Shown piece by piece: positions 34,351 to 45,047 of a stretch of 64,000 bases of DNA (the first letter of the stretch is position 1; the number at the start of each line of letters is the position of its first letter). The stretch comes from Ramazzottius varieornatus (taxonomy: Eukaryota; Tardigrada; Eutardigrada; Parachela; Ramazzottiidae): assembly GCA_001949185.1 (NCBI GenBank), contig BDGG01000009.1, forward strand, positions 1,607,135-1,671,134, written 5' to 3'. Both the position numbers and the translations under genes were made by a program. The notes beneath the pieces were generated by a model, which saw only the letters and a program-made list of their open reading frames with translations, was not told the origin of the DNA and ran no database searches.

Positions 34351-34738
34351 GTGTTTTTCTACACCTTCTTGTCTTCCAAGTTTATCCGTCTGAGACTTTA
34401 CAACTTGAAGATAACCTCATTTCTCAGCGAGCTGCTGAGGATAGAAACTTCACTTCCTTGTTGATAATTTGTTCAAAATGCCGGTCGTACTAGCTAGTAA
34501 CTGCTCGTTGGATGCAAGTGCAAACCAAGTTTCCTGAAAATGTCCTTATTGTCTTACTCGAAGTGATATTAAGAAAATATCCCTATTAACCGTGGTACAA
34601 AACGAAATTGATAAACAAAGAACAATCACGATAAAAAAGATTGAAGGTTTGTGAAAAAGGCGGAAAGGCAGGGCTGGTAATCTCCATGTGAGCGAAGAGT
34701 AGGAGAAAGACAGCAAGCAATATCCAGATTGTTGGTTG

Positions 34739-35628
34739 TCAAACAACATAACCAGCTGGCACCAGGATTTCATCGTCTGGGTGTGCAATGGCGTTGGACT
34801 CGAAAGAAGCTCCTTCGTTGAGGATGATCAACTTTGGGAAGGCCAAGCGGAAGCGCCGAAACTCTTTGCTAAAAGTGACGAAAAACATCACTTCAACGAA
34901 GGCCGTTATCCACTCGCATATGGCACTGGCTGTATGATACTCCCATCCACCGTCTGCCTGTAGAAACAGCGACACAGTCACAGCACATGCGTCGTAAGTT
35001 GAAGCCTTGTTGAACTAACCGGAATCCAGTTGACGACAGTTCGTCCATCCAACGGTTTGTAGTCTCGAAAAGCCAGGGCGATGGTGACGTGCATGAGGAT
35101 GAAGCCCAGGAGGCCAATAACGGAAAGAACCAGCCGTAGATGGCAGATGGCTCGCGATTCGCCGCCAGGGTGAATTTGATAGGAGATGTAGGTTTCGATC
35201 CACATGTAGACGGCACCGACCCCGAAGACCATGGCTGCGCCGGCGATATGCAGCTCGATCTGGTTGACTTCTTGGAAGTTGGCGACGAGGGAGACACCCA
35301 AGGCTGAGGTCAGACCTAGGAATAAGGAGAATCTGCTCAAGAATCGGAAGCGGGGGAAGTGGGCGTAGACGTCGCTGTGGTGGTCGCGCAGTTGCAGGTG
35401 GCGGAGGTAGACGGTTAGGGCTATCAGCAAGCTGCCCATGTTCAGCAGCTGGCCGAAGAAGCAACTCTCCGGAGCGAAGGTTCCCGTGTCGGAGATGAAG
35501 GGCATGAAGGCAGGGACATGGCGCGAAGAGACGGCCCAGGCGTAGGATATCAGGCAGGTGCAGATGAGCAGGCCGCCGGTGATAATGGGGATGTGCGTGA
35601 TGGCAAACTGCATGCACAGGTTGCGCAT
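34739..35628 (-). CDS. DRAM/TMEM150 (FRAG1/DRAM/Sfk1) family membrane protein
   Basis: Two exons: 35628 to about 35023 (ending NWIP|GTTAGT) and about 34956 to 34739. The family block PFISDTGTFAPESCFFGQLLNMGSLL, in the first luminal loop, identifies the DRAM group, which act at lysosomes/endosomes in autophagy, or at the plasma membrane in TMEM150 relatives. About six membrane spans are visible: near the start, then LLIALTVYL, LGLTSALGVSLVANFQ, AGAAMVFGVGAVYMWIE, LVLSVIGLLGFILMHVTIAL, and in exon 2 after WEYHTASAICEWITAF. I use the ATG at 35628; a longer non-ATG frame is not needed. The C-terminus is AGYVV. The gene lies tail-to-tail with the host gene, whose stop is about 390 bp away, and on the same strand as the nested four-span genes, though from a different family. 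Confidence 0.83.
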
Positions 35629-36766
35629 CTTGATCAGGGCAGATCGAGCAAGCCTAGGCCCAAGGACAACGCAGAACAGCAAACGATCGAGGGCTGCTCC
35701 ACTCCTTCTGCTGGACGACCGTAAGCTCTACACAATCATGGACAGAGCTGCCCCTTTCTTGTTCAACAGAAGCGATGGCCTATAAAGTTATTGGCGATAA
35801 AACAGGGACAGCTCACAAAGAAACTACACGCACTGTAAGTGAACCAGCCTCTTCTTACCTGCCGTTTTCCAAGTGCCAGTAGCAATGAAGAGGTAAAGAT
35901 CACCGTATCTCTGATCCAGCCGCTAGTTCCGAATTGTTCTGCCTATGGCCACTCTTAAAGATGAGACCATCTACCGATGGGCAAATGGAGAACAACACAC
36001 TACATGGGCTGTGGGCAAAGCTGCTCAGGTGGATGGGGTCATGGCGTAGAGGCTCAGATGGTGAAAATTCAGTAAAGGCCAGGCCAGCCGAGGGTAAGGG
36101 TTGGGACCGCAGTACGATAGATAGAATTACTGAGCCTCGACAATAGGCTGATTTTGATTTCTCAGGGGCTCGGCACAGAAAACCAAATCGCACAGAAATG
36201 GAAATGAAAATAGAAAATCAAATCGACCCGCCCACGAGCCAATCAAGCGCGACTTCTTTTAATTTCGATGTGATCTCGAATTTCTGTGCGTTTTCCGCTC
36301 CCATCAAAATTACGGAATTTTGATGGGACACCAAAATCTGTCTCGCCTGCGGTCTTCGCCTCGCACATCAATTCTGTTTTACGCTGAACCAGCTGATTGC
36401 TCGTACCGACCGTAACTCGTCACCGTAGGTCCTCCCTAGGCGACTTCTAGGTCCTAAATCCCGGTTCGCAAGCTGTTTTTTCGACTTAAACGGAAACTAA
36501 TATTCGAGATTTTCTTTCGCTGTTTCTGTGCGATCCGTTTCCTGCGCGTTTCAAGCAATCAAGAAATCGCGATCATCCTAATCTAGTCGACGGCTTCCTC
36601 GATCGTCAGAGGATAACAAACCATAAAAATACAGTAATAACAGCCTTGGCAAGTGGAAGCGATCAAGACTAACTTCAGAAGATCGACACATAGAAATTAC
36701 AATCCGAGATCAGGCACCAGAGAAGAGGTGGAAAACTCGCACAACTATAGCAGGGAGAGCTAACCG

Positions 36767-37279
36767 CTAAACTAGGAATGGGGGTGCGTTCTTTCCGCCT
36801 TCGTCCAGGTGCTCACTCGTCTGTTTCCATGTCCGACTGGGTCCGTCGTTCCCGGTTTGATGCTCGAGCTGGTCCATGTGTGTGGTTGGGTCTTTGCTGT
36901 CCGTCGCGAGCATCTTCTTCGCCGACTTGGGCTCGCCCTCCGAACCTGGTAGTACCGACGGGAGCTTTATCCGCCTAGCTCGGCGGGTCGAGGTCTTAAT
37001 TGTCATTCGCCGGCCATCCTCCTCCATAGTCCCCGGGGCGGATTCCCCGTTGTTCGCCACTATTACGTCCACTTCCCTGGTGTCCACTGCGTCCTGTACG
37101 TTATTTCCTCGTCGTCCACGACCGCCACGTCCACCGTCCCGTCCGGCGGCATGACCGCCTCCACGACCACCACCGCGTCCGTCAGAGCGGCCACGAGCAC
37201 CGCCACGCCCACTCGCACAATGAAAGCCGGCAATTTTCAGTTTCGGCCCGAGCCCCAGCAGCCCCTGTTGAATTTCCAT
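36767..37279 (-). CDS. Gly/Arg-rich open frame inside the transposable element
   Basis: A minus-strand frame of 170 residues. Residues about 22-58 are dense in RGG/GRGG units (SGRGGARGRSDGRGGGRGGG and onward), the composition of RNA-binding RGG boxes. The rest is hydrophilic with Lys/Arg patches (TRRARRIKLP). No known domain. It lies entirely between the inverted ends of the 36.0-37.5 kb element, so it may be an element-borne gene, a captured host exon, or chance coding potential in a GC-rich repeat. Confidence 0.3.
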   Translation of the reverse strand: MEIQQGLLGLGPKLKIAGFHCASGRGGARGRSDGRGGGRGGGHAAGRDGGRGGRGRRGNNVQDAVDTREVDVIVANNGESAPGTMEEDGRRMTIKTSTRRARRIKLPSVLPGSEGEPKSAKKMLATDSKDPTTHMDQLEHQTGNDGPSRTWKQTSEHLDEGGKNAPPFLV

Positions 37280-37341
37280 TCGCTTGTGCCTCTACGCGAC
37301 TACGTCATGACCCCATCCACCTGAGGAGTTTTGCCTACAGC

Positions 37342-37477
37342 CAGGGCCGTCGCGGCCTGTAATGAATGTATCAAGATTGCAGTGTGACATCACCGGTTCA
37401 TGGCTGATTACAGTGCAAAACTTATCGCGACGCATGACGTGGTTGATACATTCAACAGAGGCCGCGACGGCCCCCTG
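37342..37477. mobile_element. hAT-like MITE inserted in the larger element
   Basis: A 136 bp segment with inverted ends CAGGGCCGTCGCGGCC and its near complement GGCCGCGACGGCCCCCTG, extended by ATGAATGTATCAA/TTGATACATTCA. It is flanked by the 8-bp near-duplication CCTACAGC (37334-37341) and CCCACAGC (37478-37485). CAGGG ends with 8-bp target duplications are typical of the hAT superfamily. The insertion splits the right end of the surrounding element. Confidence 0.72.
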
Positions 37478-37490
37478 CCCACAGCCCACA

Positions 37491-38586
37491 TATAGATTAT
37501 ATTATATGGTTAACTTTTTAGTGGGAATAGTAGCGATTGCTTGTACAGTGTGAAACCTTGCTCCTCGTACATCTGCAGATTCTGCACTCGTTGCGAATCA
37601 GCCAACGACTCCATAAACTACTGATTAGCTAGGACACTCTACGGACCCAGTCCGTTTGAAATGACCGGCAGGACAGTGGGTGAAATATTTGGTCTATGTG
37701 TGGACCAGTCAGCCTAGCGACATGACATCACACGCACCACTTGAAAATGTCCTCACCGGCCGGATTTTTTTTCACGCCCGGGTACCAAAAGTGTCCTAGC
37801 TAATCAACAGTTCACAGTAGCCAGAATCTCGTAAGCCAGGGTGCAATTTACAACAGTGGGATATGAGTCACTCCTACGGAGGGCGCAGTAGTAGACACTT
37901 TGAATCTACATTTTCCAGATGATTCAGCAGCAAGGTGGACCGGAAGTTCAAGATTCCAAGCATACAGGTAAGAACGATCGATATCAGATGCGCGTAACTC
38001 TTGATTCGCGGAAGCGCTCGATTCGAGAAGACAGATAGCTGATGGTTTGGAGTGGGACATCGGGAGGCTTGACTGACTGACTGGCCAATACAGGTAAAAA
38101 TTACTGACTCGCATTTATATCTTATAATAAGTAATATGGTTATGTGCCTCCTGGGCAAAGTTCACCTTTCCGTCATTGTCACTCTGCCATGTTGGAATGA
38201 GACGAAGAAGTGTTATAGATTTGCGGATTGTTGGGACTGAGCCTGAGTATTCAGCGGAAGTCAGGACCATCTGTGCATTGGGATTACCAGAGGTCCTCTT
38301 CACAGTCTTCACCTTCGGGGCACTCCGCTTCGCTACTTTGAGTGTGCTGCATCGTTGTCGCTCAGCACTATTTGCTCCATAATTCATACACAAGACGTCA
38401 CGGCGGCTGTTTCGTACGTGTCTTGGGACAGATCGATCCATGTCTGTGCCCGTTAAATTATTACATGTGAAGATAACGAGGTGAAATTACACAGTCCATA
38501 TGGTGGAGTCATCTTCCCCTTTACCTCTCCATTCTGGGATCACGCTCCTCATCAAGCTGGGCTGATACATCCATTCACCGTAGAAA
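37491..38586. other. Intergenic, no gene recognised
   Basis: About 1.1 kb upstream of the copper ATPase. Short frames without domain features; presumably includes its promoter. Confidence 0.45.
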
Positions 38587-41500
38587 ATGGCTTCCTTCGA
38601 GATGCGCGTATTTCCTAGAGCGCCCAAGGAAGTGGACATTGCGGTGAGCACAGTGATTCGTGGCCTGTATACAGCGCTCAAGAATTTGAGTCAATATTGG
38701 TTGTGTCGGTTTTTCCCCCGTAGATCGTGGGCATGACATGTGCCTCATGTGTCAACTCCATTGAGAAAAGTCTGAAAGGCGTTACGGGTGTTCTTGCTGT
38801 TTCGGTCGCTCTCACCACGGGCAGAGGACGCTTCGGATATAACCCGGAAGTCATCAGTCCAGAACAAATCGCCGAGGAAATATCCGTAAAACTTACATTG
38901 TTACTCAGTTTAATTCGCTCGTCCGACTAAAACGGATTATCGTGCTGGTATAACCCTTAAACTTGTCCAGGACATGGGCTTTGACGCAACTGTGATCGGT
39001 GAACACCAACTGCCCGACATGGGCAGAACAGAGGAAATGGCCGATCTGACGGTACATTAATACCTCTTGGAAACTGTCATATCAGTTCGTACTTGCTCAG
39101 ATAGGCTCTTGGAATTTCTTCCGCCAAGTAAGCTGTACGTTTCATCTCCGATGTTTTCTTATTAGATAACGGGAATGACCTGTTCCTCTTGTGTGCACAC
39201 CATCGAATGTGGCCTTGCCGACATGCCCGGCATGTTGGCGGCCTCCGTCGCTCTCTCCACCAGCAAGGGACACTTCAGATACGACCCCACCAAGACCAAC
39301 ATCAGGAAGATCATGGAGGCGATTGAGGTAGGTTAGAGTTTTTCGTCACCTGGTCAGGAGATTAGTTGGTGTTTTAAGCGGTTGTGGGTTATTGTTACAG
39401 GATATGGGTTTCGGAGCCTCGTTACCGTCCAAAAAGACCTTTGACCCTCAGAAAGAGCATGGGGAAGCCATTCGCAAGTGGTTTCACTCCTTCTTGTGGT
39501 CGCTCATCTTCGGAGGGCCCTGTATGGCCATCATGATGGTCTTCATGTCCCGCCACTCACATGGCCTACATGATCCGGACCTCATACCCGGTCTGTCGCT
39601 GGAGAACCTCCTACTCTTCCTCACTAGCACGCCTGTTCTCGTAAGAACTTCCCTGCTGACTTCCGTCATGGGAAAAAGGCAACTTTAGTAGTTTTACGTT
39701 GTAGATATTCGGAGGGAGGATGTTTTTCGTCAATGCCTGGAAGGCTCTCAAGCATCACTCGGCCAACATGGACGTGCTCATTGCCCTTGCCACCTCCATA
39801 TCCTATGTTTACTCCTTGACCATGGTCGTCATCGCCATGTCACTGCGACTGAAGAGCCCGATGGTCTTTTTCGACACGCCACCCATGCTCCTCATGTTCG
39901 TCTCCTTGGGTCGCTGGCTGGAACACAAAGCAAAGGTAAAGCAAGCCCCTTCTCTTTCTCCACAGCCATCACCGCTCCAACAGAGCTTTATCCGTGCAGA
40001 TTAAGACATCGGAGGCTCTTGCCAAATTACGGTCTCTTCAGGCAACAGAAGCCATCCTCTGCACCATCGACTTGGACAACACCGTCACTTCTGAAAAGTC
40101 TATCGATATAGATCTGGTGCAAAAGTATGACATTCTCAAAGTCCTTCCGGCCACAAAGATACCCGTCGATGGCGTCATCATTGATGGAGCTAGCAGGGTC
40201 GATGAATCCTTGATCACCGGAGAAGCTATGCCGGTACCAAAAACGAGAGGTAGACTTGACTGTCTTCCTACTTGTGCCATCTGCAATTCATCGTTGTCAC
40301 TTGCGTTTTCAGGTTCCATTGTGATTGGCGGATCTGTCAACCAGACCGGTGTGCTCTTGATCAGGGCAACGCATGTTGGACAAGACACGGCGCTGTCGCA
40401 GATTGCGCGCCTTGTGGAGGAAGCGCAGACGAACAAGGCGCCCATTCAGAAGTACGCCGACAAGATTGCCGGCTTCTTTGTGCCCATGATTATCACCGTC
40501 TCCATGATCACGGTAGTCTCATGGATCATCGTTGGCTATGTCATGCCCGACGCCATTCCCGCATCAATGGCCGGTGATCACGGCACATTCATCACCGGTC
40601 GACATGGACATGCAACCGGAAGTAGCAAAAGCTTCACGCTGGCTGAACGCATATGGGCTGCCGAACACAACCAAACAGTCTCGGTTCGTCTCTTCCGTCA
40701 ATTAAGTTCAATGGGGATGCATGGTGCTTATGTTCTGTTATGCAGAGTGAAGTGCACGAACATGAGGAGCATTCGACCTTGATGCATCCCAGTGACGAAC
40801 AGATCTTCGAGTTCGCCTTCCGTTGTGCCTTGAGTGTCTTGGCTATCGCCTGTCCTTGTGCTCTGGGACTGGCTACTCCTACTGCCGTCATGGTGGGAAC
40901 CGGTGTGGGAGCGCTCAATGGTATTCTGATCAAGGGCGGAGAACCGCTGGAGACTATGCGAAAGGTCAGTGTGCCTTTGAAATTGTAATTGGGAAAGCGG
41001 CCCAACAAGATGTAACAGCAGTTCACGCACCTGCATACGTGCACCTGCATCGGTCCATACGTGCACCGGGTATGCAGGTTGGTGGAGTAATCGATCGGGC
41101 GTGCCGACCTTGCAGGATGTATCCTCCAACTACTGTACCTACTACCGCCTTTCAACATTTCAAAGTAATGCTTTACTACTGACTCTTTGTTCAGATCAAA
41201 TGTTTGGTGTTCGACAAAACCGGGACTTTAACGAATGGTAGACCGGAAATGACAACGGTGTGTTTGTTCGTGGAACAGTCGCTATGCTCCATCGGCAGAT
41301 TTCTGGCCATAGCCGGCACGGCGGAAGCTAACAGCGAGCACCCGATCGCCATGGCCATCACCAAGTTCGTCAAGGAAGTAAGTTGGAATCTTTCTAGGAG
41401 ATTGTCTATCGTTTCTAACGCCTTCTTCTCTTTCCCAGACATTGCAAATTGCGGCATTTGGGAAATGCTGGAACTTTGTAGCCACACCCGGATACGGACT

Positions 41501-43011
41501 ACGGTGCAAGGTTTCCGGGGTAGAGTCGCTGGCCGATGCATACGAAGCTCGAGATCGCGTCAGCAATGGCATGGTCTCGCCATCGTCGCCGTCCAAGGTG
41601 GTGATTGACAGAGAACCACTCAGTCGTTCTGTATCGCCGGTGTCTTTGCCGGGTAGCCAAAGTGGATCACCGCCTACCTACGACGTGCTGATTGGTAACC
41701 GAGATTGGATGCGCCAACATAATATAGATGTTCCCATCGATGTAGATCAGAAGATGCTCGACCAGGAAAAGAAGGGCCAAACTGCAGTCCTTATTGCGCT
41801 CAATGGCAAGTGACAGTCATTAACCCTTATAACAACAGCTCGACTGACCAATCCTGTCTTTTAGGCATACTGACAGGGATGTTAGCGGTCTCGGACTTGG
41901 TCAAGCCGGAAGCCAGATTAGCCGTCCACACGCTGCAGCGAATGGGATTGGACGTTTTGTTATTAACGGGCGATAATCGACAGACCGCCAAAGCTATAGC
42001 ACAAGAAGTAAGCTATAATACGCTCACACATAAGATTGGCATTTGTTATTTCTGATGATTGGTTTGCAGGTCGGAATAAGCAATAAGAAGGTATACGCCG
42101 AAGTCCTACCTTCGCAGAAGGCCGATGTGATAAGACGGTTGCAGAAGAAGACCATCAAGGTGGCCATGGTCGGCGACGGCATCAACGACTCTCCAGCACT
42201 CGCACAGGCCGATGTCGGCATCGCCATTGGCTCGGGAACCGATGTGGCTGTTGAAGCAGCTCAGATAGTCTTGATTCGAGTAAGTCCAGTCAGTTTCATG
42301 TCATACAGTCCCCAATGGAAGATTACAGTTCCATCTGCTTTTACTTTGTAGAATGATCTCCTTGACGTCATTGCAGCTCTCCTGCTGTCCCGCATGACAG
42401 TGCGGCGTATCCGTTTAAACTTCTTATTCGCCATTGTTTACAATATCATTGGCATTCCAGTTGCTGCTGGTAAGGTCGATGTGAGATGCATACAAAGTAT
42501 TTTGATAAGCAAACCCACATTTCGGACATGGGAGAATCCTTTGAAACAGATCTTTTTCTTAATTGCCGCACACTCTTGGCTAGTAACAGTGGAAAAGTGC
42601 GCCACTTGATATGTCGATCTGGGTAGTTCATACCGTTTCAGCCTGATAAGCGGATCTTTTTCAGGCGCTCTCCGGCCATGGGGTATTGTCATCGACCCAT
42701 GGATGGGTGCTGCAGCCATGGCTTTGTCGTCGGTATCGGTGGTAACTTCGTCGCTGCTGCTGAAAAGATTTCGGAAGCCGGGCAAAATGAAGCTGGAAAC
42801 GGCAGAGTATCTCAATGGTCTGGACCACAAGGCAGCCGTTGTGGATGATCAAGACGTCAACGCCGATTCCATAGGCAGTGACAGCGAGACAGAAACGGTG
42901 GTATATGACGCAAAGGACCCTTTGACCAGGCTTCGGATGATGACCAACAACCGGAAGAGGAATGTGGACCACGAATACCGCAGTGTTCTCGGAGGTGTCT
43001 CGTTAGCCTGA
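38587..43011 (+). CDS. ATP7: Copper-transporting P1B-type ATPase (ATP7A/ATP7B homologue)
   Basis: About fifteen exons from ATG 38587 to TGA 43011. The enzyme pumps Cu(I) into the Golgi lumen or out of the cell at the cost of ATP. There are two N-terminal heavy-metal domains with GMTCASC and GMTCSSC, against six in vertebrates. Membrane helices follow from about [15 protein letters not shown]. The actuator has ITGEAMP (the TGE loop), the copper-binding helix has CPC ([13 protein letters not shown]), phosphorylation occurs at [17 protein letters not shown] lies in the nucleotide domain, then LTGDNRQTA and [10 protein letters not shown]. The last helices carry [15 protein letters not shown] and [15 protein letters not shown], the YN and MxxSS copper ligands. 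A Ser/Pro-rich insertion (about 41545-41690) lies in the nucleotide-binding domain. One intron (41806-41864) uses a GC donor (AATG|GCAAGTG). The exon 1 peptide ([19 protein letters not shown]) is short and has no obvious third metal-binding domain. Confidence 0.94.
41031..41082. repeat. Short inverted repeat in an ATP7 intron
   Basis: CACCTGCATACGTGCAC paired with TACGTGCACC...GTATGCAGG, with an interior second copy of GTGCACCTGCAT. It matches the arm sequence of the SPT6 intron palindrome near 54.7 kb. Confidence 0.5.
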
Positions 43012-43330
43012 AACCAACGTTTTCTCTCTTCAGAGTCTTTTTCACGAAAAGGGTGGCCAGCTACTCGTGTTTCAGAAAGGCGATTTTTCAGAGTTTTTAC
43101 TTTTTCATTCATGATCTTTCTGAGCGAAGAGCTCACAGGCTAGTGCCAACATGCAAATCTGATTTCTCCGTGATTTTTTTGCCGCATTATCAGAAGTTCT
43201 AAAGCAAAATCGGACTGATCAGCTACATAGCAAAGTAAAGAGCTGAACGTGGAAATGGTTGATATCAAACTCATTACAATGCCTTCCGTTACCCATTCAG
43301 CATATCTTCTTCAGTACGAAGTAAACGCAT

Positions 43331-43834
43331 GACGAAATATTACGGGCCAGTAAAAATTACGGGCCAGGCGGAAAAGACGGCAAATTTACAATTTGTATGG
43401 AAGTCAGAAACAGAAATCGGCCAAATGACGTAATGTAGTAAAATTCAACCGTAGAAAATTGTCATGGACGGTGGCCGTCAGCTGATCAGACGTCTCCCTG
43501 TGCAACTTTCTTTCGGAGAAGCTCTGGACTCCTTGTCCCGATATCCTTTCCGTGAGCGTTTCTGAAAATTTCCCAGCCCTTCAAGACCAAACGGTATCGA
43601 CGATACACCGAAGAAGCCCTGAAGGATGCTCTGTCTGCTTTCGGGAATGAAATGGCACTACGCGAAGCAGCTGCAGTCTTCAAACTTCCGCGCAGCACCG
43701 TCCTACGTTACTGTACGTACAGCAGTACAGCTTTCATGGCTGGTTTTTACTTGCAGCAAGAATCACATGCCCGTGCCGCCGTAGTGAAACGGCCTGGCCC
43801 GTAATTTTTACTGGCCCGTAATATCTCGTCGTGC
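43331..43834. mobile_element. Inverted-repeat DNA transposon remnant with psq/pogo-like HTH
   Basis: About 500 bp bounded by inverted ends of about 40 bp (GACGAAATATTACGGGCCAG, continuing with a second TTACGGGCCAGG unit; mirrored at 43793-43834). Each arm contains ATTACGGGCCAG twice. Between them on the plus strand is a helix-turn-helix coding remnant. It looks like an internally deleted copy of a DNA transposon. Confidence 0.7.
43577..43740 (+). pseudogene. Remnant of transposase N-terminal HTH (psq/CENP-B type)
   Basis: Frame from 43577 reads KRYRRYTEEALKDALSAF, then about ALREAAAVFKLPRSTVLRY. This is the pattern of the psq/pogo N-terminal DNA-binding helix-turn-helix (basic-Y-x-E-E-x-L..., S/AL-REAA-x-x-F-x-P-RSTV). 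A CAG acceptor-like site directly precedes it. No catalytic DDE domain follows before the element ends, so it is a truncated copy. Confidence 0.6.
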
Positions 43835-43936
43835 GTGTACTACTGGAATATTTACGTGATGTGCCACAGATTTCAGTAACATGAAACAATAGAAGGCAGG
43901 ATGATTCAGCTGTCTTTAGCGGAGATGAGATCAAGT

Positions 43937-44206
43937 TTAGTCGCGCATTTCGCCATCTTCATCGTCTTCTTCAGCACCGCGGACATACAGGACGTTGTTA
44001 CATCTTATCAATACTTCTCCGAGGTTTCCTGTGAGGTTTCCTTCGATGTACTCTTCCGTATTAGCGAGCTGCACATTCATGTAGCCGTCGACGGCAACCA
44101 AGAGTCCGCGATATTCCATACCCCACTTGAGCTTGATGATGACCGATTTCCCGGTCAGACCGTTCAGGAATGGCTTGGGATTAAGGGGAGCTGATACAGC
44201 TGCCAT
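43937..44206 (-). CDS. SNRPF: Small nuclear ribonucleoprotein F (Sm F)
   Basis: An 89-residue protein, the size of human SmF (86), from ATG 44206 ([20 protein letters not shown]). SmF is one of seven Sm proteins that form the ring on U1, U2, U4 and U5 snRNAs for pre-mRNA splicing. Sm1 motif: [23 protein letters not shown]-like strand set; Sm2: [13 protein letters not shown]. The acidic end ([11 protein letters not shown]) matches the family. A longer frame upstream (to 44275) lacks homology, so I chose the inner ATG. No intron is seen in the coding part. An inverted-repeat element lies about 120 bp upstream. Confidence 0.95.
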   Translation of the reverse strand: MAAVSAPLNPKPFLNGLTGKSVIIKLKWGMEYRGLLVAVDGYMNVQLANTEEYIEGNLTGNLGEVLIRCNNVLYVRGAEEDDEDGEMRD

Positions 44207-44330
44207 TGTGGACTGCAATGGACGAGAACCAGCCTTGTGCAGAATGGCAACAGAAAATGTAGGAAAAGCAGTCACGAAAGCAATCTTGGTCTGATTTTCT
44301 CAGAGTGTACAACTGTACGTTTTCATCGCG

Positions 44331-44483
44331 TAATTACTGTAATGCTTCATAAACTTCGCGAATTACGTCATCATACACGTACAGTTGAACCCCGGTCCAA
44401 AACTTTTGCCCTACCAGCCCCCTAAGGGATGTTTCAGGCGTATGATGACGTACTTCGCGAAGTTCATGAAGCATTACAGTAAT
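44331..44483. repeat. Long inverted repeat upstream of SNRPF (MITE-like)
   Basis: A 44-bp arm at 44331-44374 (starts ATTACTGTAATGCTTCATAA) and its near-exact reverse complement at 44440-44483, with two or three mismatches and a 65-bp spacer. A second short pair (GTACAACTGTACG at about 44307 and CGTACAGTTG at about 44376) overlaps the left side. No target duplication assigned. Confidence 0.65.
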
Positions 44484-44753
44484 ATGGAACATTCAACGCA
44501 AAGATGCCGACTTACCAAGCGAGACCCGCGAGGATCGAATTCGCCTTCGTCCTGCAGTAGTAGACGGCGCTTCTTTCACTCTTCTTTCTGATTCTGAGAT
44601 GACGCGGATGTGAAGAGCAAGACACAACCCACGCAAAGAAGAAGGATGAAGATGATAGAGAAGCGGAACAGCAATCAGACTTCAGAAGTCAGAAAGAAAC
44701 TTGGTCTTAGTGCAATTTAAATAATTATATTTTGGGAATAATTCCGCTAGGGC

Positions 44754-44763
44754 GGGGGGGGGG
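44754..44763 (+). repeat. Homopolymer G run (10 G)
   Basis: An uninterrupted run of ten G in the 44.5-45.0 kb gap between SNRPF and HGH1. It is the only long G tract in the window, and its length may be unreliable. Confidence 0.6.
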
Positions 44764-45047
44764 TTGTTCTGCCTTTGCACCAGGGGCAATATCCTCCGTG
44801 ACCTTAATCAGTTGGTCGAAAGCGATTAAGCGACAATCGTCGACATGCAACAAAGTTTTCACAAAATATTAATTACAAAACTCTCGCTCTCATATCCTTA
44901 TCGATACTTTATGTGTTACGGATACCTGTGGACGGATATTTGTGAAGCAAGGAAGAGGCATCACCTAGGAGCGGATACGTGGAAGCACCTGTCACGAAAA
45001 GGACTGCGTCCACCAAGAAGTACAACCGGCTTGGATCACCTTTGTGG

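Larger units (their letters stand above)
36003..37490. mobile_element. Non-autonomous DNA element with about 50-bp inverted ends
   Basis: The left end (36003-36053: GGGCTGTGGGCAAAG, then CTCAGGTGGATGGGGTCATG) recurs inverted at 37291-37341, with its last bases displaced to 37478-37490 by an inserted MITE. The arms match over about 45 bp with a few changes. The interior holds no transposase but does hold a Gly/Arg-rich open frame. The element fills much of an otherwise gene-free 3 kb gap. Confidence 0.6.

Noticed and set aside
34739-35628. DRAM-type gene considered as a fifth claudin paralogue
   Set aside because: It lacks the W-GLW-C-C loop and shows the ISDTGTFAPE block of a different family with about six spans.
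44754-44763. G10 run as a functional quadruplex
   Set aside because: A single homopolymer without further G tracts nearby; more likely a slippage or assembly-sensitive tract.
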